A stretch of 64,000 bases of DNA. It comes from Cyclobacteriaceae bacterium (GTDB lineage Bacteria; Bacteroidota; Bacteroidia; Cytophagales; Cyclobacteriaceae). This document shows, piece by piece, positions 1 through 9,213 of this stretch. The stretch is taken from assembly GCA_025808415.1 (NCBI GenBank), contig CP075525.1:124001-188000 (forward strand), written 5' to 3'. The position numbers and the translations under genes are program-made. Numbering within the stretch: position 1 is the stretch's first letter; every line of letters starts with the position of its first letter. Under the pieces are notes generated by a model. The model was not told the origin of the DNA. It saw only the letters and a program-made list of their open reading frames with translations, and searched no databases.

Positions 1-1268
1 CGTTCCATTTCACTTCGTACGTCAGTCACGGGCACAGTGTAATTGTTGTTCATGTAACTGAAAATAAGAGTGCGGCCTTTTTTCGTTACTAAATATCCGC
101 TAAGCGAATGATTGTTGCGCAACGTTCCGGTTTTACCGTAAACATACGGTGGTTCATGCTTATATGAATTTCGTAACGTACCGGATTTACCGCCTGCCGC
201 CAGCAAATGGAATAACCGTTCGCGTTCGACTTTTAAATAAAGCTTGTCCCATAAGGCTACTATGCTTCGCGGTGTAAACAGGTTGTACCGCGACAGACCG
301 GAGCCATCAACCCAAACGGGGCTGTCGGGCAAATCGAACAAATACTTTTTAGTAATGTGCTGCATGGCTATCTCAGGCTGCAACGTATCGCTAAGCATAC
401 CGGCACAAACCAACAACAACTGTTCAGCCAGGAAATTATCGCTCTCCTGCATCATTACTTTATAAACACTATCGGCAGGTATGCTGAATAATGTCTTCCG
501 ATCTTTCCATTCAGCAGGTTTACCAAGCAAATTAACTGGTCGCTTTAGTGTATCGGCCAGCAAATCGGTTACCAACAACGCATTTGATTTAAATGGAATA
601 TACCATTCTCGGCCTAAACTGGTTTGTTTACCCGGAAAATAATCCGTGCGGTTTGAGCCTACTTCGCGAACAAACGCAGAGGCCCGCTCCGTACTGTCGG
701 CCAACCAAAAATACTTTTTGAAATAGGTTGGCGTAACCCGAATGCCGGCTGATGTGGGCTGTGTTACTTTATAGGTGTTTCCGTAAATCGGAAAGGGAGA
801 ACGCTCTGCTGAGTAGGCGTAGTTGTAATCACTCCATGCCCAACCGGGGCCGAGCGATGACGTGTAGAAATTATCACTTGCGTAATACAATTCTTTGGTG
901 GTGTTTTTTAAAAAATCAACGGTTCGGTTGTTGTTGTATACCTGATCATAAAAAAAGGATGGGTCACCGGTGCCCGAAAAAATAAGTGAGTCGCCTTTGA
1001 TCATGTATTGAAGGGCCGGCAGGGAATCGCCCAATACAGTAAGTGAAGTAAAGAGTGTAAAAATTTTTGTGTTCGAGGCGGGGGTGAAATACTTTTCTCC
1101 ATTGTAGGTGTACAGGGTTTCTTTCTTTAGCGGATCGTACAAAACAAACCCGATATGGTCCTGAAACTTTCTTTCTGCTTCTGCAAAGCTCTTGTTTAAT
1201 TTTTGCCTTGATAGTGGAGAGCAGCCTGCCAGTACAGCAATAATTGAAAAGTAGAAAATATTTTTCAT
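1..1268 (-). CDS. dacB: D-alanyl-D-alanine carboxypeptidase, PBP4/DacB type (peptidase S13), C-terminus cut by window edge
   Basis: The reading frame starts at ATG 1268 and runs off the left edge without a stop, so the C-terminus is missing. The N-terminus is a lipoprotein signal (VLAGC, Cys16). All three penicillin-binding motifs are visible: SxxK as SNTK at residues 65-68, SxN as SDN in the middle, and KTG as GKTGTL near the truncated end. This spacing, with a long insert between the first two motifs, is that of family S13 enzymes, which cleave the terminal D-Ala of peptidoglycan stem peptides or cut cross-links in the periplasm. The ATG overlaps the TGA of the DinB gene by four bases, so the two are probably translationally coupled. 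Family confidence is high; exact substrate is inferred. Confidence 0.88.
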   Translation of the reverse strand, partial: MKNIFYFSIIAVLAGCSPLSRQKLNKSFAEAERKFQDHIGFVLYDPLKKETLYTYNGEKYFTPASNTKIFTLFTSLTVLGDSLPALQYMIKGDSLIFSGTGDPSFFYDQVYNNNRTVDFLKNTTKELYYASDNFYTSSLGPGWAWSDYNYAYSAERSPFPIYGNTYKVTQPTSAGIRVTPTYFKKYFWLADSTERASAFVREVGSNRTDYFPGKQTSLGREWYIPFKSNALLVTDLLADTLKRPVNLLGKPAEWKDRKTLFSIPADSVYKVMMQESDNFLAEQLLLVCAGMLSDTLQPEIAMQHITKKYLFDLPDSPVWVDGSGLSRYNLFTPRSIVALWDKLYLKVERERLFHLLAAGGKSGTLRNSYKHEPPYVYGKTGTLRNNHSLSGYLVTKKGRTLIFSYMNNNYTVPVTDVRSEME

Positions 1269-1786
1269 CGCGAATTCAGGTAACGTTCAATCAACACCTT
1301 TCGGTGGTGGGTTTCATGCCCGGAAATAATGTATCCAATATTCACCACCGAAACAATATTATTGTTTGCAGTACCTGTTCGCTCCAGCATTTCACTACTA
1401 AAACTGGCAAACAAATCAATCGTTGATGCCCTCAGGCGTTTCATTTCTGCGGCCAGTTGTTGCAGGCTGCGGGAATGTGCATTGGCTTGTGGGGCATAAT
1501 CATTCTCTTCAAAACCAGCAAGAGGTGTTTTATCATTCCTTGCAAAGCGAAGTGCACGATAAGCGAAAATGCGTTCGGCATCCATCATGTGGCACAACAA
1601 CTCCTTTACGCTCCATTTTTCTGGCGCATACCTGAAAACTCCTTTGTCTTCTGAGGTGTCCCTCAGCAGGGCTTGCATGGCTTCGCCCGAAGCACCCATA
1701 GCTTCCAGCATGTCCTGCTTCTCAACATGCGAAACATAGTTCCGGTAAAATGCCGGCAGGGTGTTAAAATCAGGTGATGTTTTCAT
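1265..1786 (-). CDS. DinB-family (four-helix) putative metal-dependent protein
   Basis: About 173 residues when started at the Met followed by KTSPDF (1786); an upstream in-frame ATG at 1813 would add nine residues and lengthen the overlap with the gene before it. A conserved His in LLCHMMDAER and a pair in SGHETHHRKV match the three-His metal site of DinB/YfiT-like four-helix proteins, some of which are thiol-dependent transferases. No signal peptide, so cytoplasmic. It sits between the propeller protein (17-base overlap) and dacB (4-base ATGA overlap), suggesting one transcript of three genes. The actual reaction is unknown. Confidence 0.8.
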   Translation of the reverse strand: MKTSPDFNTLPAFYRNYVSHVEKQDMLEAMGASGEAMQALLRDTSEDKGVFRYAPEKWSVKELLCHMMDAERIFAYRALRFARNDKTPLAGFEENDYAPQANAHSRSLQQLAAEMKRLRASTIDLFASFSSEMLERTGTANNNIVSVVNIGYIISGHETHHRKVLIERYLNSR

Positions 1787-4496
1787 CTCGGGGTACATTA
1801 ATGGTTTTATCATTTATAGGCTCTTCTAATTTATATTGACTGCTCTTATCAATTGAACGAAGCATAAAACGCCTTAAAAAGCTTTCAACCGGAAGGATTA
1901 AGAAGGCTATGCTTACTTGAACTAAAAATTCAATTACCGGGCTGCTCCCTGTTTCGAAGGTTGAGCCAGCGGCCGTTTGAATAAATTCAATTAATATAAT
2001 AATGGAGAGCAACGAAAGCACCCGGCTTACAAACCGGAAACGACTGCTTAACCGGAAGGACAACACAACCAACGATGCAAAAACAATAAACTCCAACGCA
2101 TAAAACCATGAGCGTTTCCAATAAGGCGGCAACACATCCAGCTTTAACGGCTCCATTTCAGTGATGCGACCAAAAATATCTTTAGCCTGTACCATCAATG
2201 TATAATCGCCATTGGGCAGGTAGGGAATATCTATAACATTGTTGTTCACCGACCACTCCGACCATTGCGCATGCAATCCTTCCAGGAAATACCGGTATTC
2301 TACCGAACGTGCCCCGATATAATCTGGCTTCACCACCTCCACACGCAAGGCACTGTTTTCCTGATCCATCCTGAGTTTACCCTTCCGCATCCGTTTATTT
2401 TCTTGCTCGATGGCCCTTAAAAAAAGCGGGTACGAGAATTCTGTGGGCAAAATGCTCCTGGGGTTGAAGCGGATCAACTCATTGTTGCCCGTGATGATCC
2501 ATAAATAACCCGTTTGATCATCAACCGTGATAAAACGTATATCAGCGAAGAGATTAAGTAAACCAATATTATCATTCGTGTACTGATCTTTTAAAGTAAA
2601 CCAACCGTGGTCGTCTCTAAACCATAAACCATTGTTCGTGGCAAATGCAACATCGGGTTGCGGTAAGGTGTCAACAGGCAGTAAAACCTGTTGCTGGAAA
2701 TTGTAAACATAAAAGCCCGATGCGCTGGAAAAAAATACATGGCCGTTGTAATGCGTGCCCAGCAACCGTTCAAAGCGGACGTTGTTAACCGTAAAACTTA
2801 CCACCGGTTTGGTTGGGTCCTTACTAACGCGGAACACTTTATCCAAACCGCTCAACCAAAAAGCTTTTTCGGGTTCTTCAAAAATAAAATTAACCGGATC
2901 ATCAATGTTGGATACCAGCCTCTCTACCCGCCAACCTTTGTCAAACACCACGTCATGAATTTTATCATCGTAGGTTGATATTAAAAGTTTGCCGGATGAT
3001 TCAGAGGCAAACAGGAATCGGGTTGGATATTCCATAACAGGAACAATCCCGTTTTTGGTTATTTCATCCACACCGCTTAAACCGGCTGCGAACAACCTGC
3101 CCTTCCACTGCACAAGTTGTGTAACCTTGGCATCTATTCCCTCCACACGTTTGTATGCAAAATGTGAAGCACGGAGAATTTTTTTTGTGCGCTTTTCTTG
3201 CCGATAGGTAATGTCTGTTAAGGTCTCTTCAATAATTGTTGCGGAAGGTGTTGGTGCAGTAGCAGAACCAGGCTCCTCCTCTATTTTCTTTTTCTTTTTG
3301 AGAAAGCCGAACAAGCCTCCCTTTTGCGATTCTTGCTTTACGGGTTCTGTTGCCCGTTGCTCGGGCTCAGTGGGCACACTACGTTGTGCCTTACGGGTGG
3401 TTTTTACAGGAACATCAACGAAATAGGTTATTTCATCGTAGAATTCTTCCTTCACAAGCTTGTACAAGCCCAACGAGGTACCAACATACACATCATTGTT
3501 GTACTGAGTAGCGCACAACAAATTTCCCTGCAGGCCGGGGTAATACCGAAATGAACGAAATGGCAGGTAAGGCGCAATGCGGGTAAAACCATAGGTATGC
3601 GAAGCCCATATATTCTGATTACGGTCTTTAATGAGCGTGTAAACCTCGTTGTCGGGAAGGCCCGTATTGTAGTTAATTATTTCTTCCGTTTCACCTGTGT
3701 TGGGATTGATAAATACAATACCTCCACGGAGCGTACCCAAGGCAACAAGATCTTTATTAACCCAGGCGGCACTAATCAATACGCTTGCCGATAAGTACAC
3801 TGAATCGATTGCCTTGATTTCTTTGAGGCGCATATTCTCGTAGCCCAGTACCAGTCGATTGTCAGATGTCCCAAACAGGTATACATTGTCCTGGCGCTCG
3901 GCAAACAAAAGTGATGTCCGTTCCGGGAATAATTTAGCCGGTATAAGCGCATTTTTCCCTAACGTAAAAATGCCCCGATCTTCCGTACTAATAAATGCGT
4001 TTCCGAAAATTTCGTGAAGGCCAATCCAATCTTCATCGGGTGTAGACGCTACAACAAGGACCTGCTTTGTTCCCGGTGAATACGCAAACAGGTTTCGGTC
4101 GTTCAAAAAAAGCAATTGGTCCCCAACCAACCGAAGCTGAAAAATATTCCGGGCATCGGCTGATTCATAGATTGGCTGGTATGATGGAAGGCCGGATTCA
4201 TTGGGCTCAATCTTGCCAAATCCTTTTGAGCCTGCTACAAACAGTTGATTGTTTACGATTTCGATAGCGTAAACTGCGCCTGAGGTCCGGATCATGTCCC
4301 AGTTGCGGCCATCAAACTGTAGTACGCCACCCTGGGTAGCGAAAAAGAAGATGCCGCGTTCATCCTGCGCCAGGTCAAAGCAGGCATTACTAAAATGTTC
4401 CTTATCGGGTGTAAAGTGCGAAAGAAAGAAATTGCCCTGCTGGGCTTTGGTGGCAACAACGATAAGTAGGCAATAAGCGACCGCTTTTACTTTCAT
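1770..4496 (-). CDS. Propeller/Y_Y_Y sensor-like protein lacking a kinase domain
   Basis: 908 residues. A signal peptide is followed by repeated beta-propeller blades typical of two-component regulator propellers (blade signatures such as NIWASHTYGFTRI), interrupted around residues 350-430 by a charged low-complexity insert containing a run of five lysines. Near residue 690-780 lies a Y_Y_Y-type immunoglobulin-like domain (YRYFLEGLHAQWSEW, NGDYTLMVQAKD). Three hydrophobic segments follow, then a short polar tail. In hybrid and classical Bacteroidota sensors this layout leads into HisKA and HATPase domains; here there is neither, nor a DNA-binding or cyclase domain. It is probably an inner-membrane sensor whose output is a partner protein. 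It shares a transcript with the DinB and dacB genes downstream. Confidence 0.8.
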   Translation of the reverse strand: MKVKAVAYCLLIVVATKAQQGNFFLSHFTPDKEHFSNACFDLAQDERGIFFFATQGGVLQFDGRNWDMIRTSGAVYAIEIVNNQLFVAGSKGFGKIEPNESGLPSYQPIYESADARNIFQLRLVGDQLLFLNDRNLFAYSPGTKQVLVVASTPDEDWIGLHEIFGNAFISTEDRGIFTLGKNALIPAKLFPERTSLLFAERQDNVYLFGTSDNRLVLGYENMRLKEIKAIDSVYLSASVLISAAWVNKDLVALGTLRGGIVFINPNTGETEEIINYNTGLPDNEVYTLIKDRNQNIWASHTYGFTRIAPYLPFRSFRYYPGLQGNLLCATQYNNDVYVGTSLGLYKLVKEEFYDEITYFVDVPVKTTRKAQRSVPTEPEQRATEPVKQESQKGGLFGFLKKKKKIEEEPGSATAPTPSATIIEETLTDITYRQEKRTKKILRASHFAYKRVEGIDAKVTQLVQWKGRLFAAGLSGVDEITKNGIVPVMEYPTRFLFASESSGKLLISTYDDKIHDVVFDKGWRVERLVSNIDDPVNFIFEEPEKAFWLSGLDKVFRVSKDPTKPVVSFTVNNVRFERLLGTHYNGHVFFSSASGFYVYNFQQQVLLPVDTLPQPDVAFATNNGLWFRDDHGWFTLKDQYTNDNIGLLNLFADIRFITVDDQTGYLWIITGNNELIRFNPRSILPTEFSYPLFLRAIEQENKRMRKGKLRMDQENSALRVEVVKPDYIGARSVEYRYFLEGLHAQWSEWSVNNNVIDIPYLPNGDYTLMVQAKDIFGRITEMEPLKLDVLPPYWKRSWFYALEFIVFASLVVLSFRLSSRFRFVSRVLSLLSIIILIEFIQTAAGSTFETGSSPVIEFLVQVSIAFLILPVESFLRRFMLRSIDKSSQYKLEEPINDKTINVPRDENIT

Positions 4497-4535
4497 TCAC
4501 TAAGATGAATACCAAAGTTAAGCAATTCTTTAGTG

Positions 4536-6629
4536 CTAACTTATCCGGCTCCAGTTCACAACTGATTTACGCATTCGCCCTACCTGTTCGCGGATCACCT
4601 GGTTAGCGGGGCTCTTCAATTCGGGGTCGCTTTCCAGAACCTGAAGGGCCGTTTCACGTGCAGCCTGCAAAAGTTTGGTATCCTTTCCTAAATCAGCAAT
4701 AAGCAAATCAAGCACACCGCTTTGTTGGGTGCCCATCAAATCACCGGGTCCACGCAACTGAAGGTCGGTTTCGGCTATTTCAAAACCGTTGTTTGTACGC
4801 ACCATGGTTTCAATACGCTTCTTCGAATCAGCCGAAAGCTTGAGGCTTGTCATGAGTATACAATACGATTGTTCGGCCCCACGGCCCACACGGCCACGCA
4901 ACTGGTGCAGTTGTGAAAGCCCGAAGCGCTCGGCATTTTCAATAACCATTACCGATGCATTGGGTACATCTACCCCCACCTCAATTACAGTAGTGGCAAC
5001 CATTATACTGGTTTCTCCTTTTGCGAACCGTGCCATTTCATACTCCTTGGCATCGGGTTTCATTTTACCGTGCACAATGCTGATGGCCTCATCCGGAAAG
5101 GCACGGCAAATGCTTTCGTAACCATCCATTAAGTGTTTTAAGTCAAGCTTTTCTGATTCTTCGATCAACGGATACACAATAAATGCCTGTCTTCCGGATT
5201 TGATTTGTTGCTGTAAAAAACCGTTCACCTCCAACCGGTGTGAGTCATACTTGTGAATTGTTTTGATGGGCTTGCGGCCCGAAGGAAGTTCATCAATCAC
5301 CGAAACATCCAGGTCGCCATACAAGGTCATGGCCAATGTTCTTGGAATGGGTGTGGCTGTCATCACCAACACATGGGGGTAAACGGTTTTGTTTTTTCCC
5401 CACAGTTTCGATCGTTGTGCAACGCCAAACCGATGCTGCTCATCCACTATAGCCAGGCCCAGGTTTTGGAATTGCACCTCCTCCTCTAACAACGCATGGG
5501 TACCGATCAAAATTTTCAACGAACCCTCACGCAAACCCCGGTGGATTTCGTTGCGTTCGGATTTCTTTGTTGAGCCCGTAAGCAATGCAATGGTAATCTT
5601 CATTTGGTCGGCATACCTGCTTAATGTTTTAAAATGTTGCTGCGCCAGAATTTCGGTGGGTGCCATTAAGGTACATTGTGTATTTCCACCCAGGGCAATG
5701 AGCATACAAACAAACGACACAATTGTTTTTCCGCTGCCCACATCGCCCTGCAACAGCCGGTTCATTTGTTTGCCTGATTTCATATCAGCATAAATTTCCC
5801 TGATCACCTTTTTTTGGGCATTGGTTAGTTGAAAAGGGAGGAACCCGTTATAGAATTTGGTTAGCAACGTGGCATCGTTAAACGATTGTCCTTTGTACTT
5901 TTCTTTTCGGACAAGTTTGAGTTTAATAAGCCGTAGCTGGATGTAGAAAAGTTCTTCAAACTTTAAGCGCTGTTGGGCGGACGCAAGCTGTTCCTGATTT
6001 TCAGGAAAATGAATGTTGACCATGGCACTGCGCTTGTCCAGTAACCTGAATTGATCAAGAATAGGTTGTGGAAGGGTTTCGTGGAATTTACCTTTGGCTT
6101 GCTGCAACAACTCCTGTTGTAATTTGGAGATAGCCTTGCTGTCGAAATGTCGTTTTCGCAGCGTTTCGGTAATAGAGTAAACAGGTTGAAGGTATCCTCC
6201 GCTTTGGTTTTTGGTGGTCAGCGGTTCCATCTCCGGGTGGGCAATACTATACCGCTTACCATACTTCATGGGCTTGCCAAAAACCACATACTCAGCGCCT
6301 GGTCTTATTTTGTCAAGCATCCACTTTATACCTTGAAACCAAACCAATTCCATTTCACCGGTTTCATCGGCCAGGTATGCAACAAGCCGTTTTTTAAAGC
6401 CTGTACCAATTATTTCATGCTTAATTAATTTGCCCTTAAGCTGAACAAAAGGCATTTCTTCTGTCAATTCACGAATGGTGTAAAACCGGGTTCTGTCTTC
6501 GTACCGGAAAGGATAATACTGAATTAAATCACCGAACGTGAAAATGTTTAGCTGCTTGTTTAACAACGCTGCCCGCTGCGGACCAACGCCCTTCAGGAAT
6601 TCGATTGGGGTTTCAAAAAATCCGGGCAT
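4536..6629 (-). CDS. recG: ATP-dependent DNA helicase RecG
   Basis: 697 residues, the normal length for RecG. The N-terminal wedge/OB region (residues 1-200) is followed by a superfamily 2 helicase core: Walker A GDVGSGKT near residues 295-302, motif II as DEQH near 396-399, and later motifs TTVIEVGVDVPNA and QLRGRVGRG. RecG remodels stalled replication forks and Holliday junctions in the cytoplasm. The gene stands alone, 39 bases upstream of the propeller gene on the same strand and divergent from the small gene at 6756. No anomaly seen. Confidence 0.97.
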   Translation of the reverse strand: MPGFFETPIEFLKGVGPQRAALLNKQLNIFTFGDLIQYYPFRYEDRTRFYTIRELTEEMPFVQLKGKLIKHEIIGTGFKKRLVAYLADETGEMELVWFQGIKWMLDKIRPGAEYVVFGKPMKYGKRYSIAHPEMEPLTTKNQSGGYLQPVYSITETLRKRHFDSKAISKLQQELLQQAKGKFHETLPQPILDQFRLLDKRSAMVNIHFPENQEQLASAQQRLKFEELFYIQLRLIKLKLVRKEKYKGQSFNDATLLTKFYNGFLPFQLTNAQKKVIREIYADMKSGKQMNRLLQGDVGSGKTIVSFVCMLIALGGNTQCTLMAPTEILAQQHFKTLSRYADQMKITIALLTGSTKKSERNEIHRGLREGSLKILIGTHALLEEEVQFQNLGLAIVDEQHRFGVAQRSKLWGKNKTVYPHVLVMTATPIPRTLAMTLYGDLDVSVIDELPSGRKPIKTIHKYDSHRLEVNGFLQQQIKSGRQAFIVYPLIEESEKLDLKHLMDGYESICRAFPDEAISIVHGKMKPDAKEYEMARFAKGETSIMVATTVIEVGVDVPNASVMVIENAERFGLSQLHQLRGRVGRGAEQSYCILMTSLKLSADSKKRIETMVRTNNGFEIAETDLQLRGPGDLMGTQQSGVLDLLIADLGKDTKLLQAARETALQVLESDPELKSPANQVIREQVGRMRKSVVNWSRIS

Positions 6630-6755
6630 GATTTATTCCGTACAAAAAATAAAAATTAACACGAAGTTAACCCGACTTTAAATTAAACCTTATCCTGTTA
6701 CGTTATTCTAAGCAAACAAAGGTTACTATTTTTGCACGGTGCCGATTTACACACG

Positions 6756-7025
6756 ATGAATGTGAAGCCAAGATTTTACCGGGGCATTGAATATGTACGC
6801 GTGGATGATCTGCCCGCTGAACAACAGGCCTTGTTGCAAATGTCTTTCACTTATCCGGAAAGGATAAGCATTCTGATCGATGGCAAAATTATCCGCAATT
6901 GCATTCAATATGAACCTTATACCGAGTGGTACACCCATGTGTTCCAAACCTCTGTTGCCCCTGGCATACTAAAAAGCTCTCCTGAACAAAAACAACTGGT
7001 GGAAAAGGTGATGGCGAAGGTCTGA
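6756..7025 (+). CDS. Small conserved-looking hypothetical protein, 89 aa
   Basis: I do not recognise a named family. The most likely start is the ATG at 6756 (MNVKPRFYRG); an upstream ATG at 6732 lies only a few bases past a TATTTTTG box (6727-6734) that resembles the Bacteroidota -7 promoter element, so it would be left untranscribed or leaderless. The protein is soluble with no signal peptide, rich in aromatic residues (EYVRVDDL, YEPYTEWYTH). It lies divergently from recG and converges on the VOC gene, with only one base between stop codons. Coding is supported by its codon-like composition and tight packing, not by homology. Confidence 0.6.
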   Translation: MNVKPRFYRGIEYVRVDDLPAEQQALLQMSFTYPERISILIDGKIIRNCIQYEPYTEWYTHVFQTSVAPGILKSSPEQKQLVEKVMAKV

Positions 7026-7026
7026 T

Positions 7027-7419
7027 TTACGGCCAAACCCCATTGTTGGGAACGATTTCCAAAACATTACCCTCGGGGTCTTCAAAATAAAACGACCGGA
7101 CACCCTCCTTCCAGGTTACTTCGTCAATTATTTTAATACCCTTCGAAAGCACCCAAAGCTTTGCTTTTTCATACTCCACACTGCTAACTTCAAAGGCAAA
7201 ATGTTGTTTACCCGCACCATAATGTGCCGGTGGACTGGTTTTGGATTTTGAATCTTCCGGATTAAAAAGCAACAATACTGATGATCCGGCCTGAAAGAAA
7301 AGATGCTTGCCTGCTGCATAGCCAATAACCGGGAGTTCCAGGATTTCACTGTAAAATTTTCTGGCTTGCTCCAGATCGTTAACGTAAAGGCAGGTTTCTT
7401 TTATTTTTAGAAACTTCAT
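7027..7419 (-). CDS. Glyoxalase/bleomycin-resistance (VOC) family protein
   Basis: 130 residues forming one vicinal-oxygen-chelate unit of two beta-alpha-beta-beta-beta modules. The first has the typical YVNDLEQARKFYSEILEL pattern; the second ends with SFYFEDPEGNVLEIVP, where the Glu is a usual metal ligand. A His in KQHFAFEVS is another likely ligand. Substrate cannot be read from sequence. The gene lies three bases after the nitronate monooxygenase-like gene on the same strand, so the two are probably co-transcribed. Confidence 0.88.
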   Translation of the reverse strand: MKFLKIKETCLYVNDLEQARKFYSEILELPVIGYAAGKHLFFQAGSSVLLLFNPEDSKSKTSPPAHYGAGKQHFAFEVSSVEYEKAKLWVLSKGIKIIDEVTWKEGVRSFYFEDPEGNVLEIVPNNGVWP

Positions 7420-7422
7420 CGG

Positions 7423-8373
7423 CTAAGGCTTACAAAGTTGTTGCTTAAGCACTTTATATTCATTCCATATTTCATGCAAAATTTCTGCAGCCGGTTTCAC
7501 ATCGTGTATGGCTGCCGCAACCTGGCCGATTTCTAACTCTCCTTCATCCAGATCGCCCTCAAACATTCCCTTCTTTGCGCGACCCCTGCCCAGCAACTGT
7601 TTCATTTCATCCATGCCGGCTCCGCGTTGTTCAGCTTCAATAACCTGATGGAAGAATTTATTACGCACGAGTCGAACAGGAGTAAGTTGCTTCATCGTAA
7701 GAAGCGTGTCTCCTTCTCCTGCTTTCACGATCACTTCTTTAAATTTTTCATGTGCCGATGACTCCACACTGGCCGCAAACCTGCTCCCCACCTGCACACC
7801 CTCGGCACCGAGCACTTCGGCAGCCAGCATACTTCGACCGGTTGCAATGCCGCCCGCAGCAATAAGGGGTATTGAAACTGCTTCCCGAACCAGTGGAATA
7901 AGCACAAATGTTGTAGTCTCTTCCCGGCCATTATGCCCCCCTGCTTCAAAACCTTCGGCCACTACCGCATCAACACCGGCTTGTTCTGCTTTTTTTGCAA
8001 ACTTTACACTTGAAACCACATGCACTACTGTTATCCCTTTCTCTTTCAGATAGCTGGTCCAGGTGGAGGGATTACCGGCCGAGGTAAACACGATTTTTAC
8101 CCCTTCTTGTACAATAATGCTCATAAGCCTGTCTATTTCCGGATACAACAAGGGCACATTTACGCCAAAGGGGTTTGAAGTTGCCGAATTACACTTCCGG
8201 ATGTGTTCCTCCAAAGTTTCCGGATGCATAGAACCGGCACCAATTAAGCCAAGGCCCCCGGCATTGCTTACAGCCGAAGCCAGGCGCCACCCGCTACACC
8301 ATACCATGCCGGCCTGGATAATTGGCCTGTTAATGTTGAAAAGTTTTGTTACCCGGTTTGTTGAATTTTCCAT
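7423..8373 (-). CDS. NAD(P)H-dependent flavin oxidoreductase, nitronate monooxygenase / FabK-like
   Basis: 316 residues, a complete TIM-barrel of the NPD/2-nitropropane dioxygenase family. Visible landmarks are the N-terminal RPIIQAGMVW, the FMN-phosphate loop IAAGGIATGRS, and EGFEAGGHNG, where the conserved His is the proposed catalytic residue of nitronate monooxygenases. The same fold includes the enoyl-ACP reductase FabK, so the choice between detoxifying alkyl nitronates and a fatty-acid role remains open. First gene of a two-gene unit with the VOC protein, and bordered upstream by the long gene-free gap. Confidence 0.88.
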   Translation of the reverse strand: MENSTNRVTKLFNINRPIIQAGMVWCSGWRLASAVSNAGGLGLIGAGSMHPETLEEHIRKCNSATSNPFGVNVPLLYPEIDRLMSIIVQEGVKIVFTSAGNPSTWTSYLKEKGITVVHVVSSVKFAKKAEQAGVDAVVAEGFEAGGHNGREETTTFVLIPLVREAVSIPLIAAGGIATGRSMLAAEVLGAEGVQVGSRFAASVESSAHEKFKEVIVKAGEGDTLLTMKQLTPVRLVRNKFFHQVIEAEQRGAGMDEMKQLLGRGRAKKGMFEGDLDEGELEIGQVAAAIHDVKPAAEILHEIWNEYKVLKQQLCKP

Positions 8374-8722
8374 GGTGTAAAAATTAACTAAAAGCCTACA
8401 AATGCTTTGCTACGATTCTGAATATCTGTGAATTAGAAGGGGCAAGTATTTCAATGCTTTTTTCCAAAACCAAAAAGTTGTCCACAAAGAATTGATTCAT
8501 TCTATATAATGTAACTTTCTGATTTATAACTAATTAACTGAAAACATTGCCGTAATGTGGATAACTGAAGGAATTTGTGGATTTCTTTTTGGGTGCCAGT
8601 TTGGCCATTTATAAGTGCTTGAATTTTAGCCATTTTGCAACCTAGGAACATAAAGCTAAACTAAGGCACCGTTGAACAAAAAGCCGGAACAACTTTTGCC
8701 CCAAGAGGGTTACTTTTACACC
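8374..8722. other. 349-base intergenic gap between divergent genes, holding DnaA-box-like sites
   Basis: No open reading frame here looks like a gene. The stretch is AT-rich, especially around 8490-8545. It contains TTGTCCACA at 8478-8486 (one mismatch to TTATCCACA), a perfect TTATCCACA on the minus strand at 8556-8564, and a weaker minus-strand AAATCCACA at 8576-8584. Genes on both sides point away from it. This is compatible with a replication origin or a DnaA-responsive promoter region, but three sites are few and neither dnaA nor other typical origin neighbours are in view. Confidence 0.35.
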
Positions 8723-9199
8723 ATGAAAAAAGCCTTTACCATTCTGTTTGCACTTTTGCCCCTAAGCGTGTTTGCCCAATCCGGGGCTGAGATCGTAAAA
8801 CTCAAACAGTTGCAGGATCATATCAACCGCGAAACTTCCAATATAAAGGTCATCAATTTCTGGGCTACCTGGTGCGGGCCATGCGTTAAAGAAATGCCAC
8901 TTTTTGAGAAACTAGGTGCAGAGCGAAAAGATGTTGAAGTTACCCTGGTAAGCCTCGACCTTGACCTTAACCCCAAACCTGAAGTTGTGCATCGGTTTGT
9001 TGAACGGAAAAAGATAAAATCAAAAGTGCTTATACTGGATGAAAAAGATCCAAACTCATGGATCAACCAGATCGAAAAAAGCTGGTCTGGAGCTATACCG
9101 GCCACCATCATTATTAATGGAAAAACCGGTCAAAGAAAATTTGTTGAAAAAGAACTCCATGAAGGCGATCTTGAGAAACTAATTGCAGAGCTATTATAA
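8723..9199 (+). CDS. TlpA-like periplasmic thioredoxin
   Basis: 158 residues from the ATG at 8723, which starts a clear signal peptide ending at VFAQ; a TTG 51 bases earlier would place extra polar residues before it and is unlikely. The thioredoxin fold carries the redox motif WCGPC in NFWATWCGPC and a cis-Pro loop as IPATIIIN. TlpA/ResA-like proteins reduce disulfides in the periplasm, for example during cytochrome c maturation. It is followed after 14 bases by a second thioredoxin-fold gene, so both are probably one transcript ending at the hairpin at 9850. Confidence 0.88.
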   Translation: MKKAFTILFALLPLSVFAQSGAEIVKLKQLQDHINRETSNIKVINFWATWCGPCVKEMPLFEKLGAERKDVEVTLVSLDLDLNPKPEVVHRFVERKKIKSKVLILDEKDPNSWINQIEKSWSGAIPATIIINGKTGQRKFVEKELHEGDLEKLIAELL

Positions 9200-9213
9200 T
9201 AAACCAAAATGAT

